Shown: positions 18,071 to 26,822 of the stretch, one piece after another | How positions within the stretch are numbered: the stretch's first letter is position 1 | Layout: the number at the start of each line of letters is the position of its first letter | From: JAIOQJ01 sp963718635 | GTDB lineage: Bacteria > Planctomycetota > Planctomycetia > Gemmatales > Gemmataceae | Length of the DNA stretch: 64,000 nt | Assembly (NCBI GenBank): GCA_963718635.1 | Contig: OY970367.1 | Span: forward strand, 6,324,001 to 6,388,000 | Direction: 5' to 3' | Position numbers and translations under genes: made by a program | Notes under the pieces: model-generated | What the model was told of the DNA's origin: nothing | Seen by the model: the letters and a program-made list of their open reading frames with translations, nothing else | The model's database searches: none

Positions 18071-18174
18071 GAATACTCCTATTGAGGGGAAAGCGAACAG
18101 CCTTCATTCTAGTTCGACGCCATTAGACTTGAAACAGTTCCTGCGAAAAAGAAGGGATAACCTAACCGCGACGG

Positions 18175-18555
18175 TCAAGGATTGGTGAGCGGTAGAGGAG
18201 CGATTTCTATCACGCCGCCCGGCTCAACGGACACGCGCAAGTCGTGGCCGGCTAACAGCCGCATACCCAGTAGAACTTCGTTGCCAACTGTAGATATTAG
18301 CACACCTCGCCAAGAACCGTCCCATTTTACTTCGGCGTTATAAAAATCGTGCTGCCTTACCGATCCGTCCGCCAGAACCGCCCGACCGCTTGAGACTCGA
18401 ACGAGCCCTAGCCCTGAGACCGCGGCCGCCGGAAGCGTCAGGGACGAGCTGAATCCCGTATCGATAATCGCATCGAATTCGCTTTCAGCGCCTTCCGGGC
18501 CGCGTATCAACACCCGGATAATCGCTTCCAGGCGAGCGTTCACTATTCCGCGCAT
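18175..18555 (-). CDS. Retropepsin-like (clan AA) aspartic protease
   Basis: 126 residues from the ATG at 18555 (MRGIVNARLEAIIRVLIRG). The active-site motif AIIDTGFSSSLTLP lies near residue 29, and a second motif VLLGMRLLAGHDL near residue 94. This is the clan AA aspartic protease type found in bacteria as a short single domain. The gene overlaps the 3' end of the small gene at 18543-18815 by 13 bases, so translation is coupled. It has the same length and the same genomic pairing as the protease at 3268. The substrate is unknown. Confidence 0.85.
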   Translation of the reverse strand: MRGIVNARLEAIIRVLIRGPEGAESEFDAIIDTGFSSSLTLPAAAVSGLGLVRVSSGRAVLADGSVRQHDFYNAEVKWDGSWRGVLISTVGNEVLLGMRLLAGHDLRVSVEPGGVIEIAPLPLTNP

Positions 18556-18815
18556 CGTAAATACCGCCTGATTTGATGCGCTGTCGGCTGGCCAGCACGC
18601 TCCAGCCAAATGTCGGCTTCAGGCTGTCGCTTGCGCAGGCGGGCCACGGCAGTATAATCGTCCTCATCAATTTCAAACTCGCCGCTAGAAACATCTATAG
18701 CGACGTATTTGCCGTCGTCTTCAGGGTGCAGAACGGGATGAACACGACGCACGAAAAGTTCGGACCCGAGTCGGCCAAGTTCGTCGGGGTTATGAAGTGA
18801 GTTGAAAGTTGGCAT
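18543..18815 (-). CDS. Small protein coupled to clan AA protease
   Basis: 90 residues. The centre, GKYVAIDVSSGEFEIDEDD, followed by RLRKRQPEADIWLERAGQP, matches a small conserved protein often adjacent to clan AA aspartic proteases in cyanobacteria and planctomycetes (recalled from experience, not searched). GAGGT lies near 10 bases upstream of the ATG at 18815. It has no transmembrane or signal sequence. The arrangement, small gene first and protease overlapping, resembles toxin-antitoxin layouts, but no toxin activity is implied by the sequence. Confidence 0.78.
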   Translation of the reverse strand: MPTFNSLHNPDELGRLGSELFVRRVHPVLHPEDDGKYVAIDVSSGEFEIDEDDYTAVARLRKRQPEADIWLERAGQPTAHQIRRYLRCAE

Positions 18816-19101
18816 CGCTCTGACCTCTGATCTTCATTCCATCCAGCTTAACTAAAATTCGCGTCGCGACTAGCTTAAGTGCAATCGCGGATTGTTTTGA
18901 AGATAATAGCACCACAGGAACCTGACCACAACGCAACAACTTCGTTTGTCTCACGACTTCTCCCCCTTAATTTTAGTCCCTTTGGATCCATCAGCTTAGC
19001 TCCGAACAATTTGCATTTGGAATTTTCGCTTGCCTGAATGCTTATAATGCCGATAAAGATACTTCACTGTCAAAGACATGTGCCCGTTGGGAGTAAGTTG
19101 A

Positions 19102-19827
19102 ATGTCGTCGTCGCGCATTTCGGATGACGAAATCGCCGTCGCCTGCCGCGAATTGGAAGGTCAGTCGCCCGAGGCCGTTTTGCGCTGGAGCAATGCCCGC
19201 TTTGGCGACAAGCTGCTGTTCTCAACCGCCTTCGGCGCCGAAGGTTGCTGCATCTTGCATATGCTCGCCGAGATAGGCGGGCCTACACGCTATATCAACC
19301 TGGACACCGGTTACCAATTTCAGGAAACGCTTCAGTTGCGCGAACGCGTCAAGCAACGATACGGCATTGAGGTCGAATTGGTGCAGCCCGACTTGACGGT
19401 TGCCGAGTACGAAGCCGAGCATGGCGGGCCGCTCTATACACATCGTCCCGACCAATGCTGCTTCGACCGCAAGATCGTGCCCTTGCGCCGAGTAGTATCA
19501 AAGTACGACGCCTGGATCAGTTCGATTCGGCGCGATCAGACAAAGGACCGCGCGGCCGCGAAGGTCGTACAGTGGGATGCCAAGTTCAATTTGGCCAAAG
19601 TGAATCCGCTCCTGAACTGGACGTTCAAGGATGTTTGGACCTTCATCGCCAAGCATCGGATACCGTATAACCCGCTGCACGATCAAAATTATCCCAGCAT
19701 CGGATGCTGGCCTTGCACGGCCCCGATCGAGCCGGGCCAGGATGAACGGGCCGGACGCTGGGCCGGGAGCAAGAAAAAAGAGTGCGGCCTACATGTCATC
19801 GAGCATCAAGGCGGGTCGGGAATTTGA
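19102..19827 (+). CDS. cysH: Adenylyl/phosphoadenylyl-sulfate reductase
   Basis: Reduces activated sulfate (APS or PAPS) to sulfite in assimilatory sulfate reduction. 241 residues with the PP-loop-like nucleotide site FSTAFGAEGCCILHML, the substrate-binding RPDQCCFDRKIVPLR and SSIRRDQTKDRAA, then SIGCWPCTAPI and the catalytic ECGLH at the C-terminus. The CC and CxxC pairs are the ligands of a 4Fe-4S cluster, which points to the APS-type enzyme rather than the cluster-free PAPS reductase. The Rrf2 regulator and ATP sulfurylase (sat) follow on the same strand, forming a small sulfur-assimilation locus. Confidence 0.93.
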   Translation: MSSSRISDDEIAVACRELEGQSPEAVLRWSNARFGDKLLFSTAFGAEGCCILHMLAEIGGPTRYINLDTGYQFQETLQLRERVKQRYGIEVELVQPDLTVAEYEAEHGGPLYTHRPDQCCFDRKIVPLRRVVSKYDAWISSIRRDQTKDRAAAKVVQWDAKFNLAKVNPLLNWTFKDVWTFIAKHRIPYNPLHDQNYPSIGCWPCTAPIEPGQDERAGRWAGSKKKECGLHVIEHQGGSGI

Positions 19828-19912
19828 TCAACTTTCAGCGGTCGGCCGGTTGAGAAAATTGCAGCTATGCTGAATGATACGAGATCAATTGAGAAGCCGA
19901 TTTGGTTCGCCC

Positions 19913-20130
19913 CCACCCCGCTTGCCGGGGTGGAGCACAGGTTCGTGAATAGATGAGGTCTTCTTTTTCCGATTCCGCCCCCACCCCGCTTGCCGGGGTG
20001 GAGCGCATGTTTAAAGCCCGCGCCCCAGTCATGAACCTCTGCTCCACCCCGGCAAGCGGGGTGGCGGCAAGACTGACACAACTTCCGGTTCTAGCTACGA
20101 ACGCGCGCTCCACCCCGGCAAGCGGGGTGG
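19913..20130. repeat. Cluster of four GCTTGCCGGGGTGGAGC palindromes
   Basis: Units at 19913-19936 and 19981-20004 read CCACCCCGCTTGCCGGGG; units at 20041-20064 and 20107-20130 are the reverse complement. Spacers are 36-44 bases and partly conserved. This is a REP/BIME-like arrangement, two units facing two. A second cluster of five units is at 50633-50912. It fills the cysH to Rrf2 gap. Confidence 0.88.
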
Positions 20131-20223
20131 AGGCGAAACCGTTGGGAGCGTGTGCAGAATTTGACTAATATTGGTCGTTGACTACGAACTCCTATTCACT
20201 AACGAAAGCTGCTTGCCATCCCT

Positions 20224-20667
20224 ATGAGAGGTTCCCTGTTCTCCGCGAAGTCTGAATACGCTTGCATCGCCATGCTGGAACTGGCGGTGCGGCGCAACGA
20301 CCCCAACCCGATCCGCCTGAAAGCGATTGCGGATATGCACGGCATTCCCAAACGCTTTCTCGTTCAGATCCTGTTGCAATTAAAGGCGGCCGGTTTAGTC
20401 GAAAGCACCCGCGGCGCCTCCGGAGGTTATCATTTAGGGCGCGAGCCCGAGGCGATATCGTTGGCCGACATCATTGGTGTGATCGATCGCAGCGAAAATC
20501 CGGTGGAACTCCGCAGCGGCGGCGCGGACCCGTCGCCGCTGGCTCGCGCCATTCATGGTGTATGGGGCGAAATCATTGGCGCACAACAGCAACTGCTGCA
20601 AGCGACATCGCTTGCGGACCTGTTGACCCGCGCCAACACGAGCTACGACATGATGTATCAGATTTGA
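20224..20667 (+). CDS. Rrf2-family transcriptional regulator
   Basis: 147 residues with the Rrf2 winged-helix pattern: SAKSEYACIAMLELA, IRLKAIADMHGIPKRFLVQILLQLK, GLVESTRGASGGYHLGR and ISLADIIGVID. The three clustered cysteines that hold an iron-sulfur cluster in IscR/NsrR are absent; only Cys16 is seen. It is therefore more like CymR-type members, which control cysteine and sulfur metabolism. Its place between cysH and sat supports a role as local regulator of sulfate assimilation; this is inference. Confidence 0.88.
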   Translation: MRGSLFSAKSEYACIAMLELAVRRNDPNPIRLKAIADMHGIPKRFLVQILLQLKAAGLVESTRGASGGYHLGREPEAISLADIIGVIDRSENPVELRSGGADPSPLARAIHGVWGEIIGAQQQLLQATSLADLLTRANTSYDMMYQI

Positions 20668-20691
20668 CTTAAACGTCGCTTTGCATTTTGG

Positions 20692-20776
20692 GGCGAGCCG
20701 GGAGCGTCAGCAACCGGAGAAAGCGGCTAAAAACTAGCTACACTATCACTCCGGTCGCTCACGCTTCCGGCTCGCC
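20692..20776. repeat. Inverted repeat (GGCGAGCCGGGAGCG family)
   Basis: Arms 20692-20719 and 20749-20776 pair with a few mismatches (GGCGAGCCGGGAGCG / CGCTTCCGGCTCGCC). Members of the same family are at 22127, 49669, 50533 and 58105. Confidence 0.82.
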
Positions 20777-20864
20777 AAATTCCCTTACGCGCCAGCTAGG
20801 CACTCAACCTTATATACTCCCTTTTTCGTTTTTTCGCTTACCGTCAACCTGATGAGGGCTCGAA

Positions 20865-22098
20865 ATGGCCGACTTGATTGCCCCGCACGGCGGGCTTGCC
20901 GAACCGATCGATCGCACGCGTGCGGAGTTACCCGCTTTCAAACAGAAAATCGTGCTCTCCGACGCCGACCTGTCGAGCCTTTATCGCATTGGCGATGGCG
21001 GATTGTCGCCCTTGATCGGTCCGATGACTCAAGCCGAATGGAATCGCGTCCTCGAAGAAGAAGTGATCGTGCGCGACGGCAAGAAATATGCCTGGACCAT
21101 CCCGATTGCCTTTCCTGTAACGGATGCCGAAGCAGAGGCAATCAAAGTCGAAGAAACAGTCGGGCTAGTGAACAGCAAAGGCGAGATCGTCGGCACGCTG
21201 CTCGTTAAAGACGTTTACCCTTGGGATAAGCCGAAGTACATCAAGTCCGTTTACGCCACCGAACGCACGGATCATCCCGGCGGCCATATGGTGATGAAGG
21301 ACGAACGAACCAAATTGGCCGGTGGCGAAGTCTGGGTCAAGCCTCAGCCAAAAAATCCCGAGTACGGCCAGTACGTGTTGAGCCCGCGCGAGACGCGCGC
21401 TCTGTTCAACAAGAAGGGTTGGAAGCGTGTGGTCGGCTTCCAGACGCGCAATCCCCTTCATCGCGCGCATGAGTATGCGCTCGTCGTCGGGCTGGAACGG
21501 TTGACGCGGGCCGGGCATCATACGGGCGCTGTGCTCAATCCGCTTATTGGTGAAGTGAAAGGGGATGATGTCGATGCAGCCACGCGCATGCGCAGCTTAT
21601 CAGGCGCTGCTGGAGAACAAAGCTCTCGGCGAGGGCGACAAGGATGAAGAGCTCTGGAAGAAAGCCGGCAAAAACTTCCACGAGCATGTCATTCTGCTGG
21701 GGCTGGACATCAAGATGTTCTATGCCGGGCCCAAAGAAGCAATCATGCACGGCATCTATCGGCAGAACTTCGGCTTCACCGATATTGTAATCGGTCGTAA
21801 ACATGCCGACGCCCCCTACGACGACGGCAAAGACATTTGGGATGGCCTGGCGGCTCAACGCAAGTTCGACGAGCTAAAGGGCGAACTGCTCATTCAGCCA
21901 GTGAAGGTCGGCTTTGCCGCCTTCTACGCAGAGCTCGGCCGCGTTGGCCTCACCGACGACTATGCCGACAAAGGCTGGAAGCCGGTAAGCATCTCCGGCC
22001 GAGATCTACGCGAACAACTTCGCGCTGGCAACCTGCCCGACCCCCGCATCATGCGCCCGGAGACGGCGAAAGTTTTAATCGAACGGATGAAGGCGTAA
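20865..22098 (+). CDS. sat: Sulfate adenylyltransferase (one frameshift)
   Basis: ATP sulfurylase, which makes APS from ATP and sulfate. 410 residues after repair. It is the single-domain type: PUA-like N-terminus, then the catalytic domain with the substrate motif QTRNPLHRAHEY and the second nucleotide motif IGRKHADAPYDDG. The frame breaks at about 21593, where one extra base follows AATRMR; it continues AYQALLENKALGEGDKDEE without loss. The ATG at 20865 begins MADLIAPHGGLAEPIDR. The total span is one base over a multiple of three, consistent with an insertion error. It provides the substrate for CysH upstream. Confidence 0.92.
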
Positions 22099-22126
22099 GT
22101 GCCAGGTCCAAGCTAAAAATTCGGAA

Positions 22127-22257
22127 CCGAACCGAAAGCGTGAGCGACGGAATCAGTCGCTTACGCTTCCGGCTCGGATAAGCAATAGTCCACGCTAAGC
22201 GCGAGCGTCGAGCCGTAAGGCCGACTTAATTTTTGCACGTCTGCCTTACGGTTCGAC
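22127..22257. repeat. Two tandem hairpins after sat
   Basis: The first hairpin, 22127-22178 (CCGAACCGAAAGCGTGAGC / GCTTACGCTTCCGGCTCGG), belongs to the GGCGAGCCGGGAGCG repeat family. The second is exact over 15 bases (GTCGAGCCGTAAGGC 22207-22221 with GCCTTACGGTTCGAC 22243-22257, allowing one G-T pair). They probably end the sat transcript. Confidence 0.72.
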
Positions 22258-22363
22258 TGGCGCCGGAAGCCAGAATTGGCTCAGGCTCTATGAGTTTTTC
22301 CGGATTAAGCGGCCTAGAACGGCTGTATGATGGAGTTTTAACACTACTCAGCGGAGGATTCTG

Positions 22364-22597
22364 ATGACCACCGATAACTTCGACCATACGCTGCAGGCGT
22401 TCCGCGACAGGTCGCCGTATCACCCGTTTACCGTCGTTCTTCATAGCGGCCGGCAATTCGAAGTGGATCACCCGGGGGCCTTAGTGCAGCGCGATGGGGT
22501 GGCGGTGTTTCTAGGCCCCGGCGGCATTCCGGTGATATTTGACCACGAGGGAGTCGAGCACTTCGTCGGCGATCTGGCCGATCGCCCGGCGCCTTGA
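22364..22597 (+). CDS. Small conserved protein, paralog of 58223
   Basis: 77 residues, GGAGG 8 bases upstream of the ATG. The sequence runs MTTDNFDHTLQAFRDRSPYH then PFTVVLHSGRQFEVDHPGAL and a GVAVFLGPGGIPVIFDHEGV strand pair. The protein encoded at 58223-58474 shares the plan: MT-x-D-x-F, a short helix, P-x-x-[AP]-FT-[VI]-x-L-x-SG, and a following [EL]-x-[VI]-D. Small beta proteins of this type are common as singletons in planctomycetes. There is no known function. Confidence 0.72.
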   Translation: MTTDNFDHTLQAFRDRSPYHPFTVVLHSGRQFEVDHPGALVQRDGVAVFLGPGGIPVIFDHEGVEHFVGDLADRPAP

Positions 22598-22704
22598 TCG
22601 GGCGCTTGGATGCCAAATTTAGGTGTTCGGACGCCAAGGAGTTGAGGAGGCCACGTTTCGATTTGGTTATGACCGCTAATAGCGAACAGCTGTGCGATCT
22701 GATC

Positions 22705-23122
22705 GAAGTGGAACCGGTTTCACTGTAAGCCGTTTACAGTGGAACTTCATCCTGACTGCGAACCGTTCGAAGTGGAAACGCTTTCTGGAGTGTGAACCGT
22801 TCACATTTTCATGCGGCATCTCAATTTTCACTCGAAACTGCTCAAGTGTGGCTTGGGCCCAAGTGGAATCGATCCCACTGTAAACCGTTTACTGTGAAAC
22901 TTCATCCTGACTGCGAACCGTTCGAAGTGGAAACGCTTTCTCGAGTGTGAACCGTTCACATTTTCATGCGGCATCTCAATTCTTACTTGAATCGTTTTAT
23001 GGCTTGCGTCGAAGTGGAATCTGTTCCACTGTAAAAAGTTTACAGTGAAACGCCATCCTGACTGCGAACCGTTCGAAGTGGAAACGCTTTCTCGAGTGTG
23101 AACCGTTCACATTTTCATGCCG
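22705..23122. repeat. Tandem array of palindromes centred on AACCGTT
   Basis: Three tandem units of about 155, 151 and 112 bases start near 22705, 22860 and 23011. Each carries up to four palindromes, for example GTGGAACCGGTTTCAC (22708-22723), ACTGTAAGCCGTTTACAGT (22722-22740) and TGTGAACCGTTCACA (22791-22805). The central segment from CATCCTGACTGCGAACCG through TCACATTTTCATGC is almost identical in all three. No gene spans it; the whole 22598-23484 interval is non-coding apart from this. The architecture looks like multiple operator sites for one dimeric DNA-binding protein, or a chain of small hairpin RNAs. Confidence 0.85.
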
Positions 23123-23484
23123 CACCTTAATTCATACCTGCAACGTTGCAGGTATGGCTGATCAGAGCAGAACCGGGTCCACGAGACAGACTCGTCAGAA
23201 TGACGCCTTACTGATCGTCTAGTTCGATACATCTTCCATGCTCCGATGGGCGCACAGTCCGAAGGCAAGTTGCCAGGTTGTTGCGGCATTATGCGCTGGC
23301 TGCGCGGTATCGGCAACTTAGTTTCGCTTTCGAACGACACATCCTGCTGTGCTGAAACTTAAATCTTTTTGCCTTTCCCTTTCGAAACCTAATTTCAACA
23401 ATTCCGATTAAACCGCGCAGATGGGATGTGCCGAAGATACGTTGCAAGAGTTCCGTGCCGTGCTCCTCAGCAGAGGATGAGTTC

Positions 23485-26400
23485 ATGTTCCGTTTTCCAC
23501 GCGCTTGGCGACGTTCGATTCTCTCCGCGGCAGCGCTGGGCTGCGCTTGGTGGATGGGGGCGGGCACAGCACACGGCCAATTCGTGGTCACAACTACAAA
23601 CGATAATACTCCGCCCGGCATCCCGGTTGGTTCCCTCCGAGCTGCCATTGTCGCTGCTAATGCAGCGGGCGGTGGGACAATCACCTTCGCACCGAACGTC
23701 GTCGGCACGATTGCATTAACAGCACCATTGCCGCCGCTTTCCGCGACACTTCCGGCGGGCTTGACAATTACGGGACCTGGCGCTGGCCAACTTACAATCT
23801 CGGGGGGAAATACTTCACGAGTGTTTTTCGCCGATTTCGGTGCGATCTCTATTAGGGGGCTGACAGTAAGCGGCGGAGCACCGGGCGGCAACGGCGGCAA
23901 TTCAAATGCGGGCGGAGGTGGCGGTGGCGGCGGATTGGGGGCCGGCGGCGGACTCTTTGTCAACAATACGGCGGCGGTTTCGCTAGCAGGCGTCGTTTTT
24001 GCAAATAATCGTGCCGTTGGCGGAAACGGCGGAACTTCATTCGGCGCGTCGCTCCGTTTCCGGGGCAACAATGTTGATGCAGCAGGCGGCGGCGGCGGGG
24101 GGCTTGGCGGCAATGGCGGTAGCGGCAACGTGACCAGGTTGGGACCGCTGCAAATCCCGAATGGTTCCGGCGGCGGCGGCGGACTCTACGGCGCGGGTGG
24201 GATAGGCGGCGCGGCGGGCGCTGGCGGTGGCGGCGGTGGCGTTCTAAGCACAGCTCCAGGCGGCAATGACGGTACTACTGCTGGCGGTGTTACCTTTGGT
24301 GGCGGAGGAGGTAGCAATACTGCTGGCGCCAGACGGCGGCGCAGGCGGCGCGGGTGGTGTTCCGGCGGGCGGGAACGGCGGCACCGGCGGTGGAGCAGGC
24401 GGCGCGGGTACCGTCCCCGCCGCGGGCGCGGTAGGCGGTGGCGGTGGCGGCGGCGGCTTTACCGGTCCTGGCGGAAACGGTACCCGCTTGGGCGGTGGAG
24501 GCGGTGCGGGCGAAGGCTCTGGCGGCAACGGCGGCGATTTCGGCGGCGGCGGCGGCGGCGCCGCGGTTATCAATGCAGTTCCCGCAACCCCTGGCAACGG
24601 CGGTTACGGCGCAGGCGGCGGCGGCGGGGCCAACAATTCGAATGGCGGCACCGCAGGTTTCGGCGCCGGCAAAGGCGGCAACGCCAATACAAACTTCGGT
24701 CAGGGCGGTAGCGCCGGCAACGGGTATGGGGGCGCCGTCTACGTCCGACAAGGCGGCACCATCACCATTACTGACGGGACGTTGCCGACCGGCAACACAG
24801 TTGTCGCCGGCGCGGGAGGCGCCGGACCACTCGGAGCTGGAGCCAACGGCACGAGCGCTGGGGGCGCGTTCTACCTCGACAATGTCGATCTACCGTATCT
24901 CGTAAACGCAGGCAACGTGGCCGTCATTGGCAACGACATCGCCGGTTTTGGTAATTTCACCAAGAGTGGCGCGGGCGTGCTCGATCTCACTGCGAACTAT
25001 CTAGCCAACGGCACGACGACGGTCAACGGGGGAACGTTGATTGTCGATACGACTGCCAACATTTTCGGGCCGGCGGTGGTAAATAACTCCGGCACTCTCG
25101 AAGTGCTGAATGTTGTCACAGGCACTGTACTCGTCAATGCCGGCGGGCTTCTCGACGGTACGGGGCGAGTAGGCGCCACAACCGTTTTCGGTGGAATTTC
25201 CCCTGGCGTCAATTCCATCGGCGCCCTGAAAGTCGCAGGAAATTATGTGCAGAATCCTGGTTCGACCTATTTTGTGGACATCAATCCGAATGTCCAAGCG
25301 GACATCATTCAAGTCAGCGGCAGCGCTACTATCAACGGCGGCACCGTGCAAGTTTCAGCCCCAGTCGGCAATTACGGTCCTGGCCTACGTTATCTCATTC
25401 TGCAGGCTCAAAATGGCCGCACTGGTTTCTATAACACCGTCAACTTCTCACCGAATATAACTCGCCCCGTTCGAGTGCTATACTCCGGCGGCAATGTTAT
25501 TCTCGCCACCGAATTGACTAATGCCGAGTTCTTGAGTCTGGCCCGCACCTTCAATCAAGCCTCAGTCCTGCAAGTGCTCGGCGCTCAAAATCTTCCGGCT
25601 AGACTTCAGCCGATTTATAATGGCCTGCTGATCAACTCGTTTGACCAAGCTCGTAACGGCCTCGACCAACTTTCCGGCGCAGTCTACGGCAGCTTGACTT
25701 CCTATGCCCGCATCAACGGTTTGCTCACCGGCAGCTTGCTGATGGACGAAATGTCGAGCAATCTCGAACGCCCGGCGAACTGCGGCGACAACTCCGACCC
25801 GCTGAATATGTTTTCGTGCGGCTGGAACTATTGGCTCAAAGGCCGATTCACATCGGGCGCCAGTTCGCGAGGCGATGCCTCCGGCCTCGATACCAGTTCG
25901 GGTGGCTTCCTCTTCGGCCTCGATCGTTGGCTATCGGAGTCAACGCGTGTCGGCATCTATGGCGGCTACAACCATGCGCGCCTCAATGTGAGCCATCTCG
26001 AACAGGCAGCGAACTTCGACGCCTACGACATTGGCTTGAGCGCCAGCCAAACCCTCGGCACCTGGTATGCCATGGGCTTCCTCGGTTATGGCAACAACGA
26101 GTACAACGTCCATCGCCAGATCGCGTTCGGCGATTACGCCTCGTTGAATCAATCGAGCTATGGCGGCAACCTCTTCAATGCCGGGGCCGAAGTAGGCCGG
26201 GCCGTGAACGTGAGCGATGCGTTATTGATTCAGCCGCTCGCCGGCCTGCAGATCTTAAGTCTGGCGAACCGCAACGTTTCCGAAAACGGCGATGGCGCCA
26301 GCAATCTAAACGTCAGCGGCTTGGACACCTCCGCGTTCTGGTCGTCTTTGGGCGCACGTTTCACCCACTTCTCCACGGTTGGGGATATGGCATTTCAAAC

Positions 26401-26646
26401 GCGCGGAACCGCTCGTTATCTGCACGATTTTCTGCCGGACGATCACGGCGCGATCGTCCAGTTTGCCGGCGGCGGCATGCCCATCACCGTGTTCGGGCGC
26501 GAGCCGGCCAAGATTTCCTCTGGGGCGGCATCGGCGGCACCCTCGCCTTCCGCGAAACGGCTCGGCTATCTCTCGATCTGAACGTCCTCACCTCAAACCG
26601 ATCGAGCACCTACATGGGCTCCCTGGGATTTGAAATCCGTTGGTAA
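23485..26646 (+). CDS. Autotransporter with glycine-rich passenger (two frameshifts)
   Basis: About 1053 residues when repaired. A long signal peptide (MFRFPRAWRRSILSAAALG ... AHGQF) precedes a passenger with right-handed beta-helix features (GLTITGPGAGQLTISGGN). Next is a region of roughly 270 residues dominated by GG-x-GG runs. An autotransporter-associated strand repeat follows (GAGVLDLTANYLANGTTTV), and then a C-terminal barrel of about 280 residues ending LGFEIRW, an outer-membrane signature. One extra base near 24330 and one missing base near 26503 split the open frame; the second repair restores GQDFLWGGIGGTLAFRE. Start ATG 23485 is preceded by GAGGATGAG. It is a predicted type V secretion surface protein; adhesion is a guess. 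Confidence 0.83.
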
Positions 26647-26660
26647 GAAGTTCGCGAACC

Positions 26661-26726
26661 ATTTAGCCCCCGGCGAATACACCGGGGGGCGTTCGCTGGC
26701 CGCCGTGTATTAACGGGGGGCTAAAT
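26661..26726. repeat. Hairpin after the autotransporter
   Basis: ATTTAGCCCCCGG (26661-26673) pairs with CGGGGGGCTAAAT (26714-26726); GAATACAC/GTGTATTA extend the fold inside. It is a likely transcript-end structure or REP-type repeat. Confidence 0.72.
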
Positions 26727-26822
26727 AACGCAGATCACCAACCCATTCTTGATCTTGCCGCCTTCGCGGCAGACGCTATCCTCTTGCATCGCTTCAAATC
26801 CATAATTTAGAAAGACCGCCGT

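Noticed and set aside
17243..18085. 280-codon plus-strand frame opposite the secreted YHS-like protein
   Set aside because: Purely antisense to a gene with a signal peptide and cysteine motif; hydrophobic composition arises from complementary codons.
19913..20130. Four 24-base repeats with spacers of 36-44 bases, CRISPR-like at first sight
   Set aside because: Orientation flips mid-array, the repeats are self-palindromic, spacers are partly conserved, and no cas gene is near. This is a REP/BIME-type cluster.
22692..22883. 63-codon frame in the palindrome array
   Set aside because: It crosses repeat units without a ribosome site and is not kept in the other two units.
24244..24751. Proline- and alanine-rich frames opposite the autotransporter
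   Set aside because: Antisense or shifted reading of the GGC-rich passenger repeats.
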